A stretch of DNA of 64,000 nucleotides, from the NCBI GenBank assembly GCA_934394585.1, contig CAKRQU010000001.1, positions 1 to 64,000 on the forward strand, in the 5' to 3' direction. Within the stretch, counting starts at the first letter, position 1. Every line of letters begins with the position of its first letter. Below, one piece after another: positions 17,641-25,772 of the stretch. The stretch is from an uncultured Eubacteriales bacterium (GTDB lineage: Bacteria; Bacillota; Clostridia; Oscillospirales; CAG-272). Under the pieces are notes generated by a model. That model was given only the letters and a program-made list of their open reading frames with translations, was not told the DNA's origin and did no database searches. A program made the position numbers and the translations under genes.

Positions 17641-17724
17641 ATGAAAAATCTTTTGAAAAAGCTGACAAAAGCCAACTTTCATTCCGTCCGAATGTGCCGA
17701 AAGGCATACGGTACGGTGATATAA
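17641..17724 (+). CDS. Small ORF between attenuator and metQ
   Basis: A 27-codon ORF starting right after the attenuator hairpin, with its own AAGGAG site 11 nt upstream. The product is basic: MKNLLKKLTKANFHSVRMCR plus seven residues. I do not recognise it. It may be a second leader peptide, a tiny membrane-associated peptide, or chance; it ends 44 nt before metQ. Its ribosome binding site is the main support. Confidence 0.35.
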   Translation: MKNLLKKLTKANFHSVRMCRKAYGTVI

Positions 17725-17768
17725 AGATAAAAAGAAAGCACATATTTTTTGAATAATGAAAGGAATTT

Positions 17769-18626
17769 ATGAAAATGAAAAGAATTATTTCGGCTATTAT
17801 AGTAATCGCGCTTTTTGCCACGGCGCTCATCGCTTTTTCCGCCTGCGGAAAGAAAAGCATAACAGTAGCTATCCCCAATGACCCGACAAACGAAGCGAGA
17901 GCGCTCAAAGTTCTCGAAGCAAACGGACTCATCAGACTCAAAGCAAGCGCAGGCATCACAGCCACGATAAAGGATATCGAAGAAAATCCCTACAATATCA
18001 AGTTCAGCGAAATCGAAGCCGCTCAGCTTCCCAATGTTCTCCGCGATGTGGACTATGCCGTGATCAATTCCAATTACGCAATCTCCGCGGGACTCAATCC
18101 CACAAAGGATTCCGTAGCGGTGGAAGGCTCGTATTCCTCTTATGCGAATATTCTCGCGGTAAAAGAGGGAAATGAAAATACGCCCGCGATAAAGGCTCTC
18201 GTAGCCGCTCTCGAAAGCAAGCAGGTAAAGGATTTCATCGCAGAGAAATTCGGCGGAAACGTTGTCAGCACGGTTGACAATCCCACAGACGGCTATGATG
18301 CCACTGTGGATTACGCGGCGCTCGCCGGCACAAAAATCACCGTAGCCGCATCTCCCACACCGCATGCGGAAATCCTCGACGAGGTAAAGAAAATTCTCGC
18401 GGAAAAGAATATCACTCTCGAAGTAAAAGTTTTCTCTGACTATGTTGTGCCCAATACGGTAGTCGAAAGCGGCGAATGCGATGCAAACTATTTCCAGCAT
18501 GCGCCTTATCTCGATAATTTCAATGCGGAAAACGGCACGCATATAGTATCGGTTTCCTCTGTTCATGTGGAGCCGATGGGCGTTTATTCTTCCAATCACA
18601 CAACACTTGACGACATAAAAAAATAA
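17769..18626 (+). CDS. metQ: Methionine-binding lipoprotein MetQ, circularly permuted
   Basis: A substrate-binding lipoprotein for D/L-methionine import. Signal with lipobox FSAC, Cys at residue 26. Residues 31 to about 165 match the C-terminal half of canonical MetQ (ITVAIPNDPTNEARAL, IEAAQLP, DYAVINSNYA, the terminal KDFIAEKFGG). A linker (about 166-188) follows, and residues 189-285 match the canonical N-terminal half (ITVAASPTPHAEIL, FSDYVVPNT, DANYFQHAPYL, VEPMGVYS), ending at TTLDDIKK, where canonical proteins run on into the IPND half. No frameshift or stop interrupts it. Both original termini lie in the same domain in the MetQ fold, so permutation is structurally plausible. Length is normal. 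metN and metI follow. Confidence 0.92.
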   Translation: MKMKRIISAIIVIALFATALIAFSACGKKSITVAIPNDPTNEARALKVLEANGLIRLKASAGITATIKDIEENPYNIKFSEIEAAQLPNVLRDVDYAVINSNYAISAGLNPTKDSVAVEGSYSSYANILAVKEGNENTPAIKALVAALESKQVKDFIAEKFGGNVVSTVDNPTDGYDATVDYAALAGTKITVAASPTPHAEILDEVKKILAEKNITLEVKVFSDYVVPNTVVESGECDANYFQHAPYLDNFNAENGTHIVSVSSVHVEPMGVYSSNHTTLDDIKK

Positions 18627-18647
18627 TCGGACGGGAATTTTTGCATA

Positions 18648-19646
18648 ATGATACAGATTGAAAATTTGAGCAAAACATTTGACGGCGCCGCAGGCAAGGT
18701 AGCCGCTCTGCATAATATAAATCTGACGATAAACGACGGCGATATATATGGAATAATAGGCATGAGCGGCGCGGGAAAAAGCACCCTCGTGCGCTGTATA
18801 AATATGCTCGAAAAGCCGAGCGAAGGAAAAATCGTGATAGACGGCGTGGATATTACCACACTTTCTCCCGCGGAACTGCGGCGCGCCCGCAGAGATATCA
18901 CGATGATATTTCAGGGCTTCAATCTGCTCATGCAGAAAAATTGCCTGAAAAACGTATGTTTCCCCATGGAGCTGGCGGGAATACCGCGACGCGAAGCGGA
19001 GGAAAAGGCGAAAAAACTGCTGGAAACGGTAGGGCTTCCCGACAAAGCAAAGGCATATCCCGCGCAGCTTTCGGGCGGTCAGCAGCAGAGAATAGCTATA
19101 GCGCGTGCGCTTGCCACAAATCCGAAGGTGCTCCTCTGCGACGAAGCGACGAGCGCACTCGATCCCAATACCACTCATTCCATTCTCTCACTGATACGCG
19201 ATATAAACAGGTCACTGGGCATTACGGTGATAGTGATAACGCATCAGATGAGCGTGGTGGAGGAAATATGTTCTCACGTAGCCATACTTGATAACGGCGA
19301 AGTGGTGGAAAACGGCGCCGTGGGCACCGTATTTGCCAGCCCGAAATCAGCCGCGGCAAAGAGGCTTGTTTTCCCGAACGGCGCGGACGACAGTGTTTCA
19401 AATCCGCTGCATGAAACGCGTATGCGTATAATATTCAACGGCGCGGCAGCAGCAAGCACACCGTGGATAGCCAAAATGGCACAGGAAAAAAATGTGCTGG
19501 TGAATATCGTTTCCGCTTCCACCCGCACGATAGACGACAAAACCTACGGCTCCATGCTGATAGGCGTGCCGGGCGGAACGGAGCATACGAAAATAGTGAA
19601 AGATTATCTCGGCGCCATCGAAAATATCACTACAGAGGAGGTGTGA
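18648..19646 (+). CDS. metN: Methionine ABC transporter ATPase MetN
   Basis: A 332-residue ATPase. Walker A is GMSGAGKST (near residue 38), followed by Q-loop IFQGFNLL, signature LSGGQQQR, Walker B VLLCDEATSALD and H-loop VITHQM. After about residue 250 comes the NIL-type C-terminal domain (LVNIVSASTRTIDDKTYGSM), which binds methionine and causes trans-inhibition in MetN. It starts 21 nt after metQ with a weak ribosome binding site, so it may rely on coupling; metI follows after 3 nt. Confidence 0.95.
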   Translation: MIQIENLSKTFDGAAGKVAALHNINLTINDGDIYGIIGMSGAGKSTLVRCINMLEKPSEGKIVIDGVDITTLSPAELRRARRDITMIFQGFNLLMQKNCLKNVCFPMELAGIPRREAEEKAKKLLETVGLPDKAKAYPAQLSGGQQQRIAIARALATNPKVLLCDEATSALDPNTTHSILSLIRDINRSLGITVIVITHQMSVVEEICSHVAILDNGEVVENGAVGTVFASPKSAAAKRLVFPNGADDSVSNPLHETRMRIIFNGAAAASTPWIAKMAQEKNVLVNIVSASTRTIDDKTYGSMLIGVPGGTEHTKIVKDYLGAIENITTEEV

Positions 19647-19649
19647 CGG

Positions 19650-20348
19650 ATGGGAAATATGTTTTCTCCGGAAAAGTTGCATGCCGCTCTCGACATACTG
19701 AAAAACGATATTCCTTTTGCTATATGGGAAACGTTTTACGTCACGCTGGTAGCTACGCTTTTCGCTTTTGTAATAGGTCTGCCGCTCGGAGTGATACTGG
19801 TATGCGGCGATAAAGGCGGTATACTTCCTTTGCCGAAATGGCTGATGAAAATCATAAATGTGATAGTAAATCTTTTGCGTTCCGTGCCGTTTATTATACT
19901 GATAGTTGTGGTTTTCCCGCTGACGAGAATTATCGTCGGCACTACCATAGGGTCGGTGGCTTCCATAGTTCCGCTTGTTATCGCGGCATTTCCTTTTGTC
20001 GCCAGACTTGTGGAAAGCAGTCTGCGCGAGGTTAATCCGAATATAATAGAAGCGGCGCAGAGCATGGGCGCTACGCCTTTTCAGATAATAACCAAAGTTA
20101 TGATACCCGAAAGCGTGCCTTCGCTCATATCAAATGCGACCATAGCCGTGACGACCATACTCGGATATACAGCCATGAGCGGCGCAATAGGCGGCGGAGG
20201 ACTCGGAAATATAGCGATAATGTACGGTTACAACAGGTATAATTATCCTGTCATCATAATATCAGTTGTTTTGCTGATAGTGATGGTGCAGATATTCCAG
20301 AGCGTGGGAACTTTGCTTTCACGCAAATCGGACAAGAGATTGAAATAA
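19650..20348 (+). CDS. metI: Methionine ABC transporter permease MetI
   Basis: A 232-residue permease with about five transmembrane helices and the EAA coupling motif EAAQSMGATPFQII, followed by the MSGAIGGGGLGNIAI stretch highly conserved in MetI. Its AGAGGAGGTG site overlaps the end of metN. It is last in the leader-metQNI operon and is followed by a strong terminator. Confidence 0.95.
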   Translation: MGNMFSPEKLHAALDILKNDIPFAIWETFYVTLVATLFAFVIGLPLGVILVCGDKGGILPLPKWLMKIINVIVNLLRSVPFIILIVVVFPLTRIIVGTTIGSVASIVPLVIAAFPFVARLVESSLREVNPNIIEAAQSMGATPFQIITKVMIPESVPSLISNATIAVTTILGYTAMSGAIGGGGLGNIAIMYGYNRYNYPVIIISVVLLIVMVQIFQSVGTLLSRKSDKRLK

Positions 20349-20354
20349 AAATAC

Positions 20355-20400
20355 AAAAAGCAATAGTGCAAAAGCAGGGGGTTTGCATTATTGCTTTTTT
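20355..20400 (+). terminator. Terminator of metQNI
   Basis: An approximately 17-bp stem AAAAAGCAATA..TGCAAA/TTTGCA..TATTGCTTTTT with a T-run, 6 nt after metI. Confidence 0.85.
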
Positions 20401-20404
20401 CTTC

Positions 20405-20985
20405 CCGCAGAAAAGCGGGAAAAGAAGCGGGCGGCGTTGCCGCCCGTGGACGGGGGGCGCGCTTTTGAGTGACCAAAAGCGTGGGAAAAGTCATCAAAGG
20501 AAGGCTCCTCGCCCTCCTTTGCAAACTACCTCGCACCCCGTCGAGTTAGCCGCGGTAAGTAATGCGCGGCAAGTAAGTGCTATATATAGCAAATCGAAAA
20601 TCTTTTGTCTATCTCTTTCGCGCATCATCAGCCATACCGCGCGTGCGAACATAGTATGCCGCAAAAAACGAGCAGATTCGACGGGGTGGGTGGCTCCTGC
20701 CGCGGCTTTAACTACACTTCCCACTATAGGCTAAACTCCGACTATGCGAGCATGGCTTGATGGACATCGAGTTGGGGAAGGTTTAGTTCTGGCTTGAACA
20801 AACTAAATCCTGTGTTAAGCGGGGGTATGAACCATACTTCCGGTTTAGTCTACGGTTGGGCTATCGGGGCAGTATGTTCGCACGAGTCGCCGTGAGGCGA
20901 CAGAAGGTGTTTAAAAGAGGAATGCTTTCCTCTTTTTGACTTCTGGTACTTTTCTTCACAGAAAAGTACGCCCATCTTTGCGCAA
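20405..20985 (+). repeat. Dispersed intergenic repeat, copy D
   Basis: Plus-orientation copy between the convergent 3' ends of metI and purA. The left end hairpin uses GCGC-type arms (near 20459-20482) instead of GTAC. The right end is a GTACTTTT/AAAAGTAC hairpin (about 20947-20970). The palindrome TGCTATATATAGCA is at about 20578-20591. The frame that is open in copies A and C is closed here by an in-frame TAG, which argues against coding. No M3 or M4 insertion. Confidence 0.85.
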
Positions 20986-21036
20986 AGAAAAAACAAAAAA
21001 TAAATCGGAAGCTTCTCCAGCAAGAGAAGCTTCCGA
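20986..21036 (-). terminator. Terminator of pyrG-purB-purA
   Basis: A perfect 13-bp stem TCGGAAGCTTCTC/GAGAAGCTTCCGA (21005-21036), followed on the minus strand by TTTATTTTTTG. Confidence 0.85.
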
Positions 21037-21043
21037 CATTTTT

Positions 21044-22315
21044 TCAGAACATCTGTATATATTCATCTCTTTCGGCGCCTACGGAAACATATTTCACTTT
21101 GCAGCCGACAGCTTTTTCTATATATGCCACATACGCCTTTGCCGCCGCGGGCAGAGATTCGTATGTTCTGCATCCGGAAACATCGCCGAAACCGTCCACA
21201 TATTCTATCACGGGCTTTGCACGGTTGAGGCGTTCACCCGTCGGGAAAGATGTGGTTATTTCACCGTCCACATCGTAAGCCACGCATACGGGGATTTTAT
21301 CGAGATATGAAAGCACGTCCATTTTCGTAAGCGCGATATAGTCTGCGCCCTGAACCTTTACGCCGTAACGGGAAGCAGGCACATCAAAAGGACCTACTCT
21401 TCTCGGTCTGCCCGTGGCAGCGCCGTATTCGCCGCCTGCTTTTCTCAGCTCTTCCGCTTCATCGCCGAACATTTCCGCCGTGAAAGGACCTTCACCTACG
21501 CAGGTGGAATAAGCTTTCATTATACCTATGGTATTGTCAAGCTTTAAGCCGGGAATGCCTGCGCCGATGGGCGCATAGGAAGCGAGCGTGGTGGAAGACG
21601 AAGTATAAGGATATATGCCGAAATCTATATCGCGGAGTGCGCCGAGCTGCGCTTCAAACATGATATTTTTGCCTGCGGCGGCAGCCTCGGAAAGATATTC
21701 GGACACATCTGTCACAAAGGGAGCCACGATGCTGCCGTATTTTTTGAGCCAAGCCATCATTTCATCGGCATTTACGGGCGTGTGACCGTAACCGGTGACA
21801 GTGATATTTTTCCATTCCACTATGTCGTGTACTTTTTCGGCGAGCTTGTCATCTATATGGAGCAGATCTTCCATGCGCAGACCTTTTTTCATATATTTGT
21901 CGGCATATACGGGCGCGATACCGCGGCGCGTGGAGCCGAATTTTTTGTCTGCAAGGCGTTCTTCTTCCATGATATCCTGCATTTTATGGTAAGGCATGCA
22001 GATTATCGCTTTTTCGCTTATTTTGAGATTGGCAGGCGTTATTTTTATGCCTTTTTCGGTGAGGGAATTGATTTCTCCCACGAGATGCTCCAGGTCAATA
22101 ACCATGCCGTTGCCCATGATATTCACCGTTGTTTCGCGGAGGATACCGGAGGGGAGCAGATTGAGTATGAATTTGCCTCTCTCGTTTATAACTGTGTGAC
22201 CGGCGTTGTTTCCGCCCTGATAGCGGCAGATAATGTCGTAATCGGAGGAAAGCAGATCTACCATTCTGCCTTTTCCTTCATCGCCCCAGTTGATTCCTAC
22301 AATTGACGTAAGCAT
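21044..22315 (-). CDS. purA: Adenylosuccinate synthetase
   Basis: A 423-residue GTP-dependent enzyme converting IMP and aspartate to adenylosuccinate. It has the P-loop-like WGDEGKGRMVD (residues 10-20), catalytic His in NNAGHTV, GSTRRGIAP, and the C-terminal TGRPRRVGPFD stretch. It is last in a pyrG-purB-purA operon, 18 nt after purB, so the AMP branch enzymes are expressed together. Confidence 0.97.
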   Translation of the reverse strand: MLTSIVGINWGDEGKGRMVDLLSSDYDIICRYQGGNNAGHTVINERGKFILNLLPSGILRETTVNIMGNGMVIDLEHLVGEINSLTEKGIKITPANLKISEKAIICMPYHKMQDIMEEERLADKKFGSTRRGIAPVYADKYMKKGLRMEDLLHIDDKLAEKVHDIVEWKNITVTGYGHTPVNADEMMAWLKKYGSIVAPFVTDVSEYLSEAAAAGKNIMFEAQLGALRDIDFGIYPYTSSSTTLASYAPIGAGIPGLKLDNTIGIMKAYSTCVGEGPFTAEMFGDEAEELRKAGGEYGAATGRPRRVGPFDVPASRYGVKVQGADYIALTKMDVLSYLDKIPVCVAYDVDGEITTSFPTGERLNRAKPVIEYVDGFGDVSGCRTYESLPAAAKAYVAYIEKAVGCKVKYVSVGAERDEYIQMF

Positions 22316-22333
22316 TTTTAAAAATCTCCTTTT

Positions 22334-23767
22334 TTATACATTTACAGTGGCTTCGGCTTTTTCTGCGAGCATATCGGAATTTGCCGCGAGTACTTTGCGG
22401 ACCTCGCGGATATAATCCTCTGTCTGCATCGTTGCAAGACCGGTAAAGCAACTGTTTTTTATTATTTCATCGATATCTGCGCGGGAAAGCCCGAAAATCG
22501 GGTCGGCGGCAATTCTGTCGAGCAGATCATTGTCCGCGCCCTCCTGCTTTATGGCTTTGCCTGCCGCCACGGAATGACGGCGTATGGCTTCGTGAAGCGT
22601 CTGGCGGTCGCCGCCCGCTTTCACGCAGTGCATGAGAATATTTTCCGTAGCCATAAAAGGAAGCTCCTCACGCAGATGTTTTTCTATTACTTTGGGATAT
22701 ACGGTGACGCCGCTTATCACATTTATATATAGTGTTAGGATGCCGTCTGTGGCGAGAAAAGCTTCCGGAATGCTTATTCTCCTGTTGGCGGAGTCGTCGA
22801 GCGTGCGCTCCATCCATTGCGTACCCGCTGTCATGGCGGGATTGAGCGCATCGGCTATCACAAAGCGGGAAAGGGAAGAGATTCTTTCGCTGCGCATGGG
22901 ATTTCTTTTGTAAGCCATGGCAGAGGAACCGACCTGCCCCGATTCAAAAGGCTCGTCAAATTCCTTCAGATGCGAAAGCAGACGTATATCGCCCGAAAAT
23001 TTCTGCGCGCTCTGGGCTATGCCCGAAAGCACGGAAAGCACGAAATAATCCGCCTTTCTCGTATAAGTCTGACCGCTCACACTGTATGCATGATCAAAAC
23101 CGAGCTTTTCCGTTATCTTTTTTTCGAGCGCCTTTACCTTATCGGCGTCGCCCGAGAAAAGCTCCAGAAAGCTTGCGCCCGTGCCCGTGGTGCCGCGGCA
23201 ACCGAGCAGTTTCATTCCCGATAGAACAAAATCAAGATGCTCGAGATCCAGCATGAGATCCTGCATCCAGAGCGTGGCTCTTTTGCCGACGGTGGTTGGC
23301 TGAGCCGCCTGAAAATGCGTATACGCGAGAGTATCGAGCGATTTGTATTTTTCCGCGAAATCCGCGAGAGCGGAAATGGCGGTGAGCAGCTGTTTTTTTA
23401 TCCTGAGAAGTGCGTCGCGCTGGATGATGATATCCGTATTGTCACCTACGTAGCAGCTCGTCGCGCCGAGATGAATTATCGGCTTTGCATTCGGGCAGGC
23501 TTCGCCATATGTGAGTATGTGCGCCATCACATCGTGACGTACATCATGCTCGTGCTTTGCGGCGGCATCGAAATCTATATCGTCCGCATGCGCTTTCATT
23601 TCTTCTGTCTGCGCGTCGGAAATATCCAGCCCCAATTCCTTTTCGCTTTCGGCGAGGACTATCCACAGCCTGCGCCAAGTGGAAAATTTGCGGTTGTCCG
23701 AGAAAATCTCCTGCATTTCGCGGCTCGCATATCGTTTGCACAGCGGATTTTCATATATATCGTGCAT
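22334..23767 (-). CDS. purB: Adenylosuccinate lyase
   Basis: A 477-residue fumarase/aspartase superfamily enzyme acting twice in purine synthesis (SAICAR cleavage and adenylosuccinate cleavage). The signature loop GSSAMAYKRNP is present, with HLGATSCYVGDN and AAQPTTVGKR upstream. It lies between pyrG (25-nt gap) and purA (18-nt gap) in one minus-strand operon. Confidence 0.96.
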   Translation of the reverse strand: MHDIYENPLCKRYASREMQEIFSDNRKFSTWRRLWIVLAESEKELGLDISDAQTEEMKAHADDIDFDAAAKHEHDVRHDVMAHILTYGEACPNAKPIIHLGATSCYVGDNTDIIIQRDALLRIKKQLLTAISALADFAEKYKSLDTLAYTHFQAAQPTTVGKRATLWMQDLMLDLEHLDFVLSGMKLLGCRGTTGTGASFLELFSGDADKVKALEKKITEKLGFDHAYSVSGQTYTRKADYFVLSVLSGIAQSAQKFSGDIRLLSHLKEFDEPFESGQVGSSAMAYKRNPMRSERISSLSRFVIADALNPAMTAGTQWMERTLDDSANRRISIPEAFLATDGILTLYINVISGVTVYPKVIEKHLREELPFMATENILMHCVKAGGDRQTLHEAIRRHSVAAGKAIKQEGADNDLLDRIAADPIFGLSRADIDEIIKNSCFTGLATMQTEDYIREVRKVLAANSDMLAEKAEATVNV

Positions 23768-23792
23768 TGCTTTCCTCCTTAATTGCGGGGAA

Positions 23793-25403
23793 TTATTTTT
23801 TGCTTTCGGCTTTTTTCAGTGCGGCTGAAATAAATCCGACAAAAAGCGGATGCGCTTTATTCGGGCGGGATTTGAATTCGGGATGATACTGCACGCCCAC
23901 ATAGAAATCCCTGTCCGTCAGCTCCACGGTTTCCACGAGTCTGCCGTCGGGAGAAAGACCCGAAAGCGTCAGCCCCGCGGAGGTGAGTGCGTCGCGGTAG
24001 TCATTATTGAATTCATAGCGGTGGCGATGGCGCTCGGAAATGCTTTTTTCATTGTAGCAGCGAGCCATCGTGGTGCCCTCGGCGACAATGCAGGGGTAAG
24101 CGCCGAGGCGGAGTGTTCCGCCTTTGTCCACATTGTCGCTCTGTCCCGGCATGAAATCTATCACTTTGTGGCGGCAAAGCTCGTCAAATTCGCCCGAATG
24201 AGCATCGGGAATGCCGGCTTTGTTTCTGGCATATTCTATCACGGCTATCTGCATGCCGAGGCATATTCCGAAATACGGAATATCGTTTTCTCTGGCGTAG
24301 CGTGCCGCGAGAATCATGCCTTCTATGCCTCTGCCGCCGAAACCGCCGGGAACTATTATGCCGTCAAGTCCCGCGAGGGTTTCTTTGTAATTTGCGTTGG
24401 TGAGCGCCTCGGAATCTATCCAATGTATGCGTATATGAGTATTCAGCGTATAGCCTGCATGACGCATGGCTTCCGCCACGGAAAGATAGGCGTCATGGAG
24501 CTGTACATATTTGCCAACAAGACCTATATGAACTTCTTTTTCGCGGTTCTTTATGCGGTGAACCATTTCGGTCCATTCGCAAAGGTCCGGCGCGGGCGCG
24601 TCTATACCCAACTCGCGGCATACGACGGAGGAGAAATTTGCCTTTTCCAGCATGAGCGGAGCTTCGTAGAGATAGGGAATAGTGATATTTTCAATAACGC
24701 AATCGGGTTTTACATTGCAGAAAAGCGCGATTTTTTTGAAAATGGAATCTTCCAGCGGCTCATCACAACGCAAAACTATTATATCGGGATTTATGCCCAT
24801 GCCGCGCAGCTCTTTTACGGAATGCTGAGTCGGCTTTGATTTATGCTCGTCAGAGCCGCGCAGAAAAGGAACGAGAGTGACATGGATGAAAAGGCTGTTT
24901 TCCTTGCCTGCTTCGAGCGATATCTGACGTACCGCCTCGAGAAAAGGCTGAGATTCTATATCGCCTATAGTGCCTCCTATTTCCGTTATCACCACATCGG
25001 CGTCTGTCTGCTTGCCTACGCGGTAAACGAAATCCTTTATTTCGTTTGTTATGTGGGGAATGACCTGTACGGTGGAGCCGAGATATTCGCCGCGGCGCTC
25101 CTTATTGAGCACATTCCAGTAAACCTTGCCTGTGGTAAGATTTGAAAATCTGTTCAGATCCTCGTCGATAAAGCGCTCGTAGTGACCGAGATCCAGATCG
25201 GTTTCCGCGCCGTCCTCCGTAACATAAACTTCGCCGTGCTGATACGGACTCATGGTGCCCGGGTCTACGTTTATGTAAGGATCCAGCTTCTGCGCAGCCA
25301 CTTTCAGCCCGCGCGCTTTCAGCAGTCTGCCGAGCGAAGCGGCGGTAATCCCCTTTCCCAGACCGGAAACCACGCCTCCGGTAACAAATATGTATTTAGT
25401 CAT
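23793..25403 (-). CDS. pyrG: CTP synthase
   Basis: A 536-residue UTP amidotransferase. The synthetase domain has GVVSGLGKGITAASLG near the N-terminus and the CTP/UTP site QVIPHITNEIKD. The class I glutaminase domain has the nucleophile in GICLGMQ and the His-Glu pair in HPEFKSRP. I start at MTKYIF (25403) because GAGGAGGGGAG lies just upstream; 18 extra codons from 25457 are not family-like. It is first in the pyrG-purB-purA operon and its leader contains a terminator (25458-25522), so it is probably attenuation-controlled. Confidence 0.97.
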   Translation of the reverse strand: MTKYIFVTGGVVSGLGKGITAASLGRLLKARGLKVAAQKLDPYINVDPGTMSPYQHGEVYVTEDGAETDLDLGHYERFIDEDLNRFSNLTTGKVYWNVLNKERRGEYLGSTVQVIPHITNEIKDFVYRVGKQTDADVVITEIGGTIGDIESQPFLEAVRQISLEAGKENSLFIHVTLVPFLRGSDEHKSKPTQHSVKELRGMGINPDIIVLRCDEPLEDSIFKKIALFCNVKPDCVIENITIPYLYEAPLMLEKANFSSVVCRELGIDAPAPDLCEWTEMVHRIKNREKEVHIGLVGKYVQLHDAYLSVAEAMRHAGYTLNTHIRIHWIDSEALTNANYKETLAGLDGIIVPGGFGGRGIEGMILAARYARENDIPYFGICLGMQIAVIEYARNKAGIPDAHSGEFDELCRHKVIDFMPGQSDNVDKGGTLRLGAYPCIVAEGTTMARCYNEKSISERHRHRYEFNNDYRDALTSAGLTLSGLSPDGRLVETVELTDRDFYVGVQYHPEFKSRPNKAHPLFVGFISAALKKAESKK

Positions 25404-25457
25404 TCTTCTCCCCTCCTCAGTACGGGTAAATCTGCCCGCGTATATCATACTTTTCAC

Positions 25458-25522
25458 AAAATAAAAAACAAAAGGCGGTCACGAGAAAAGGGCAATTCCC
25501 CTTTTCCTTAATGACCGTCTTT
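25458..25522 (-). terminator. Attenuator in the pyrG leader
   Basis: On the minus strand, about 10 nt after the predicted transcription start, a long stem AAAG-CGGTCA..GAAAAGGG/CCCTTTTC..TGACCG-CTTT (25522-25471) runs straight into TTGTTTTTTATTTTG. It lies between promoter and gene, so only read-through expresses pyrG. GGGCAA near the 5' end (25526-25521) is complementary to TTGCCC in the 3' part of the stem, a possible antiterminator. Confidence 0.65.
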
Positions 25523-25537
25523 GCCCATTGACGATAT

Positions 25538-25566
25538 ATTTTATCATATTTATCGTTTCTTGTCAA
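25538..25566 (-). promoter_or_regulatory. Promoter of pyrG-purB-purA
   Basis: Minus strand: TTGACA (25566-25561), 17-nt spacer ending TGA, TAAAAT (25543-25538). Confidence 0.75.
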
Positions 25567-25610
25567 TCGCTTTTACGACAAAATACCAAAAATAAATTTC
25601 AAAAAAAGTA

Positions 25611-25638
25611 TTGACAAATGAAAAAACGGTGATATAAT
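25611..25638 (+). promoter_or_regulatory. Promoter of asnB
   Basis: TTGACA (25611-25616), 16-nt spacer, TATAAT (25633-25638), giving a leader of about 125 nt. Confidence 0.75.
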
Positions 25639-25654
25639 GTTCACCATAAAGGCA

Positions 25655-25698
25655 AAGGCGCTCGAAATTTATTTTTTCGCGCGCCTTTTTTATTTGTT
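25655..25698 (+). terminator. Leader terminator upstream of asnB
   Basis: Stem AAAGGCGC-CGAAA/TTTCG-GCGCCTTT (one mismatch) followed by TTTATTTGTTTTTTC, between promoter and asnB. A second hairpin GGGCA..CCCC/GGGG..TGCCC (about 25712-25746) follows. The 11-mer GGCAAAGGCGC occurs twice (25651-25661 and 25713-25723). No T-box or known riboswitch was recognised. Confidence 0.6.
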
Positions 25699-25772
25699 TT
25701 TTCAGAATGTCGGGCAAAGGCGCCCCTCTTTTGGGGTGTACTGCCCGCATTTTTATCGGGAAAGGAAAATTT

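Noticed and set aside
17403..17768. SAM-I (S-box) riboswitch in the metQ leader
   Set aside because: None of the conserved S-box core segments are visible; a Met-rich ORF and terminator explain the leader better.
25640..25772. T-box upstream of asnB
   Set aside because: The leader is too short and lacks the T-box bulge sequence and specifier stem.
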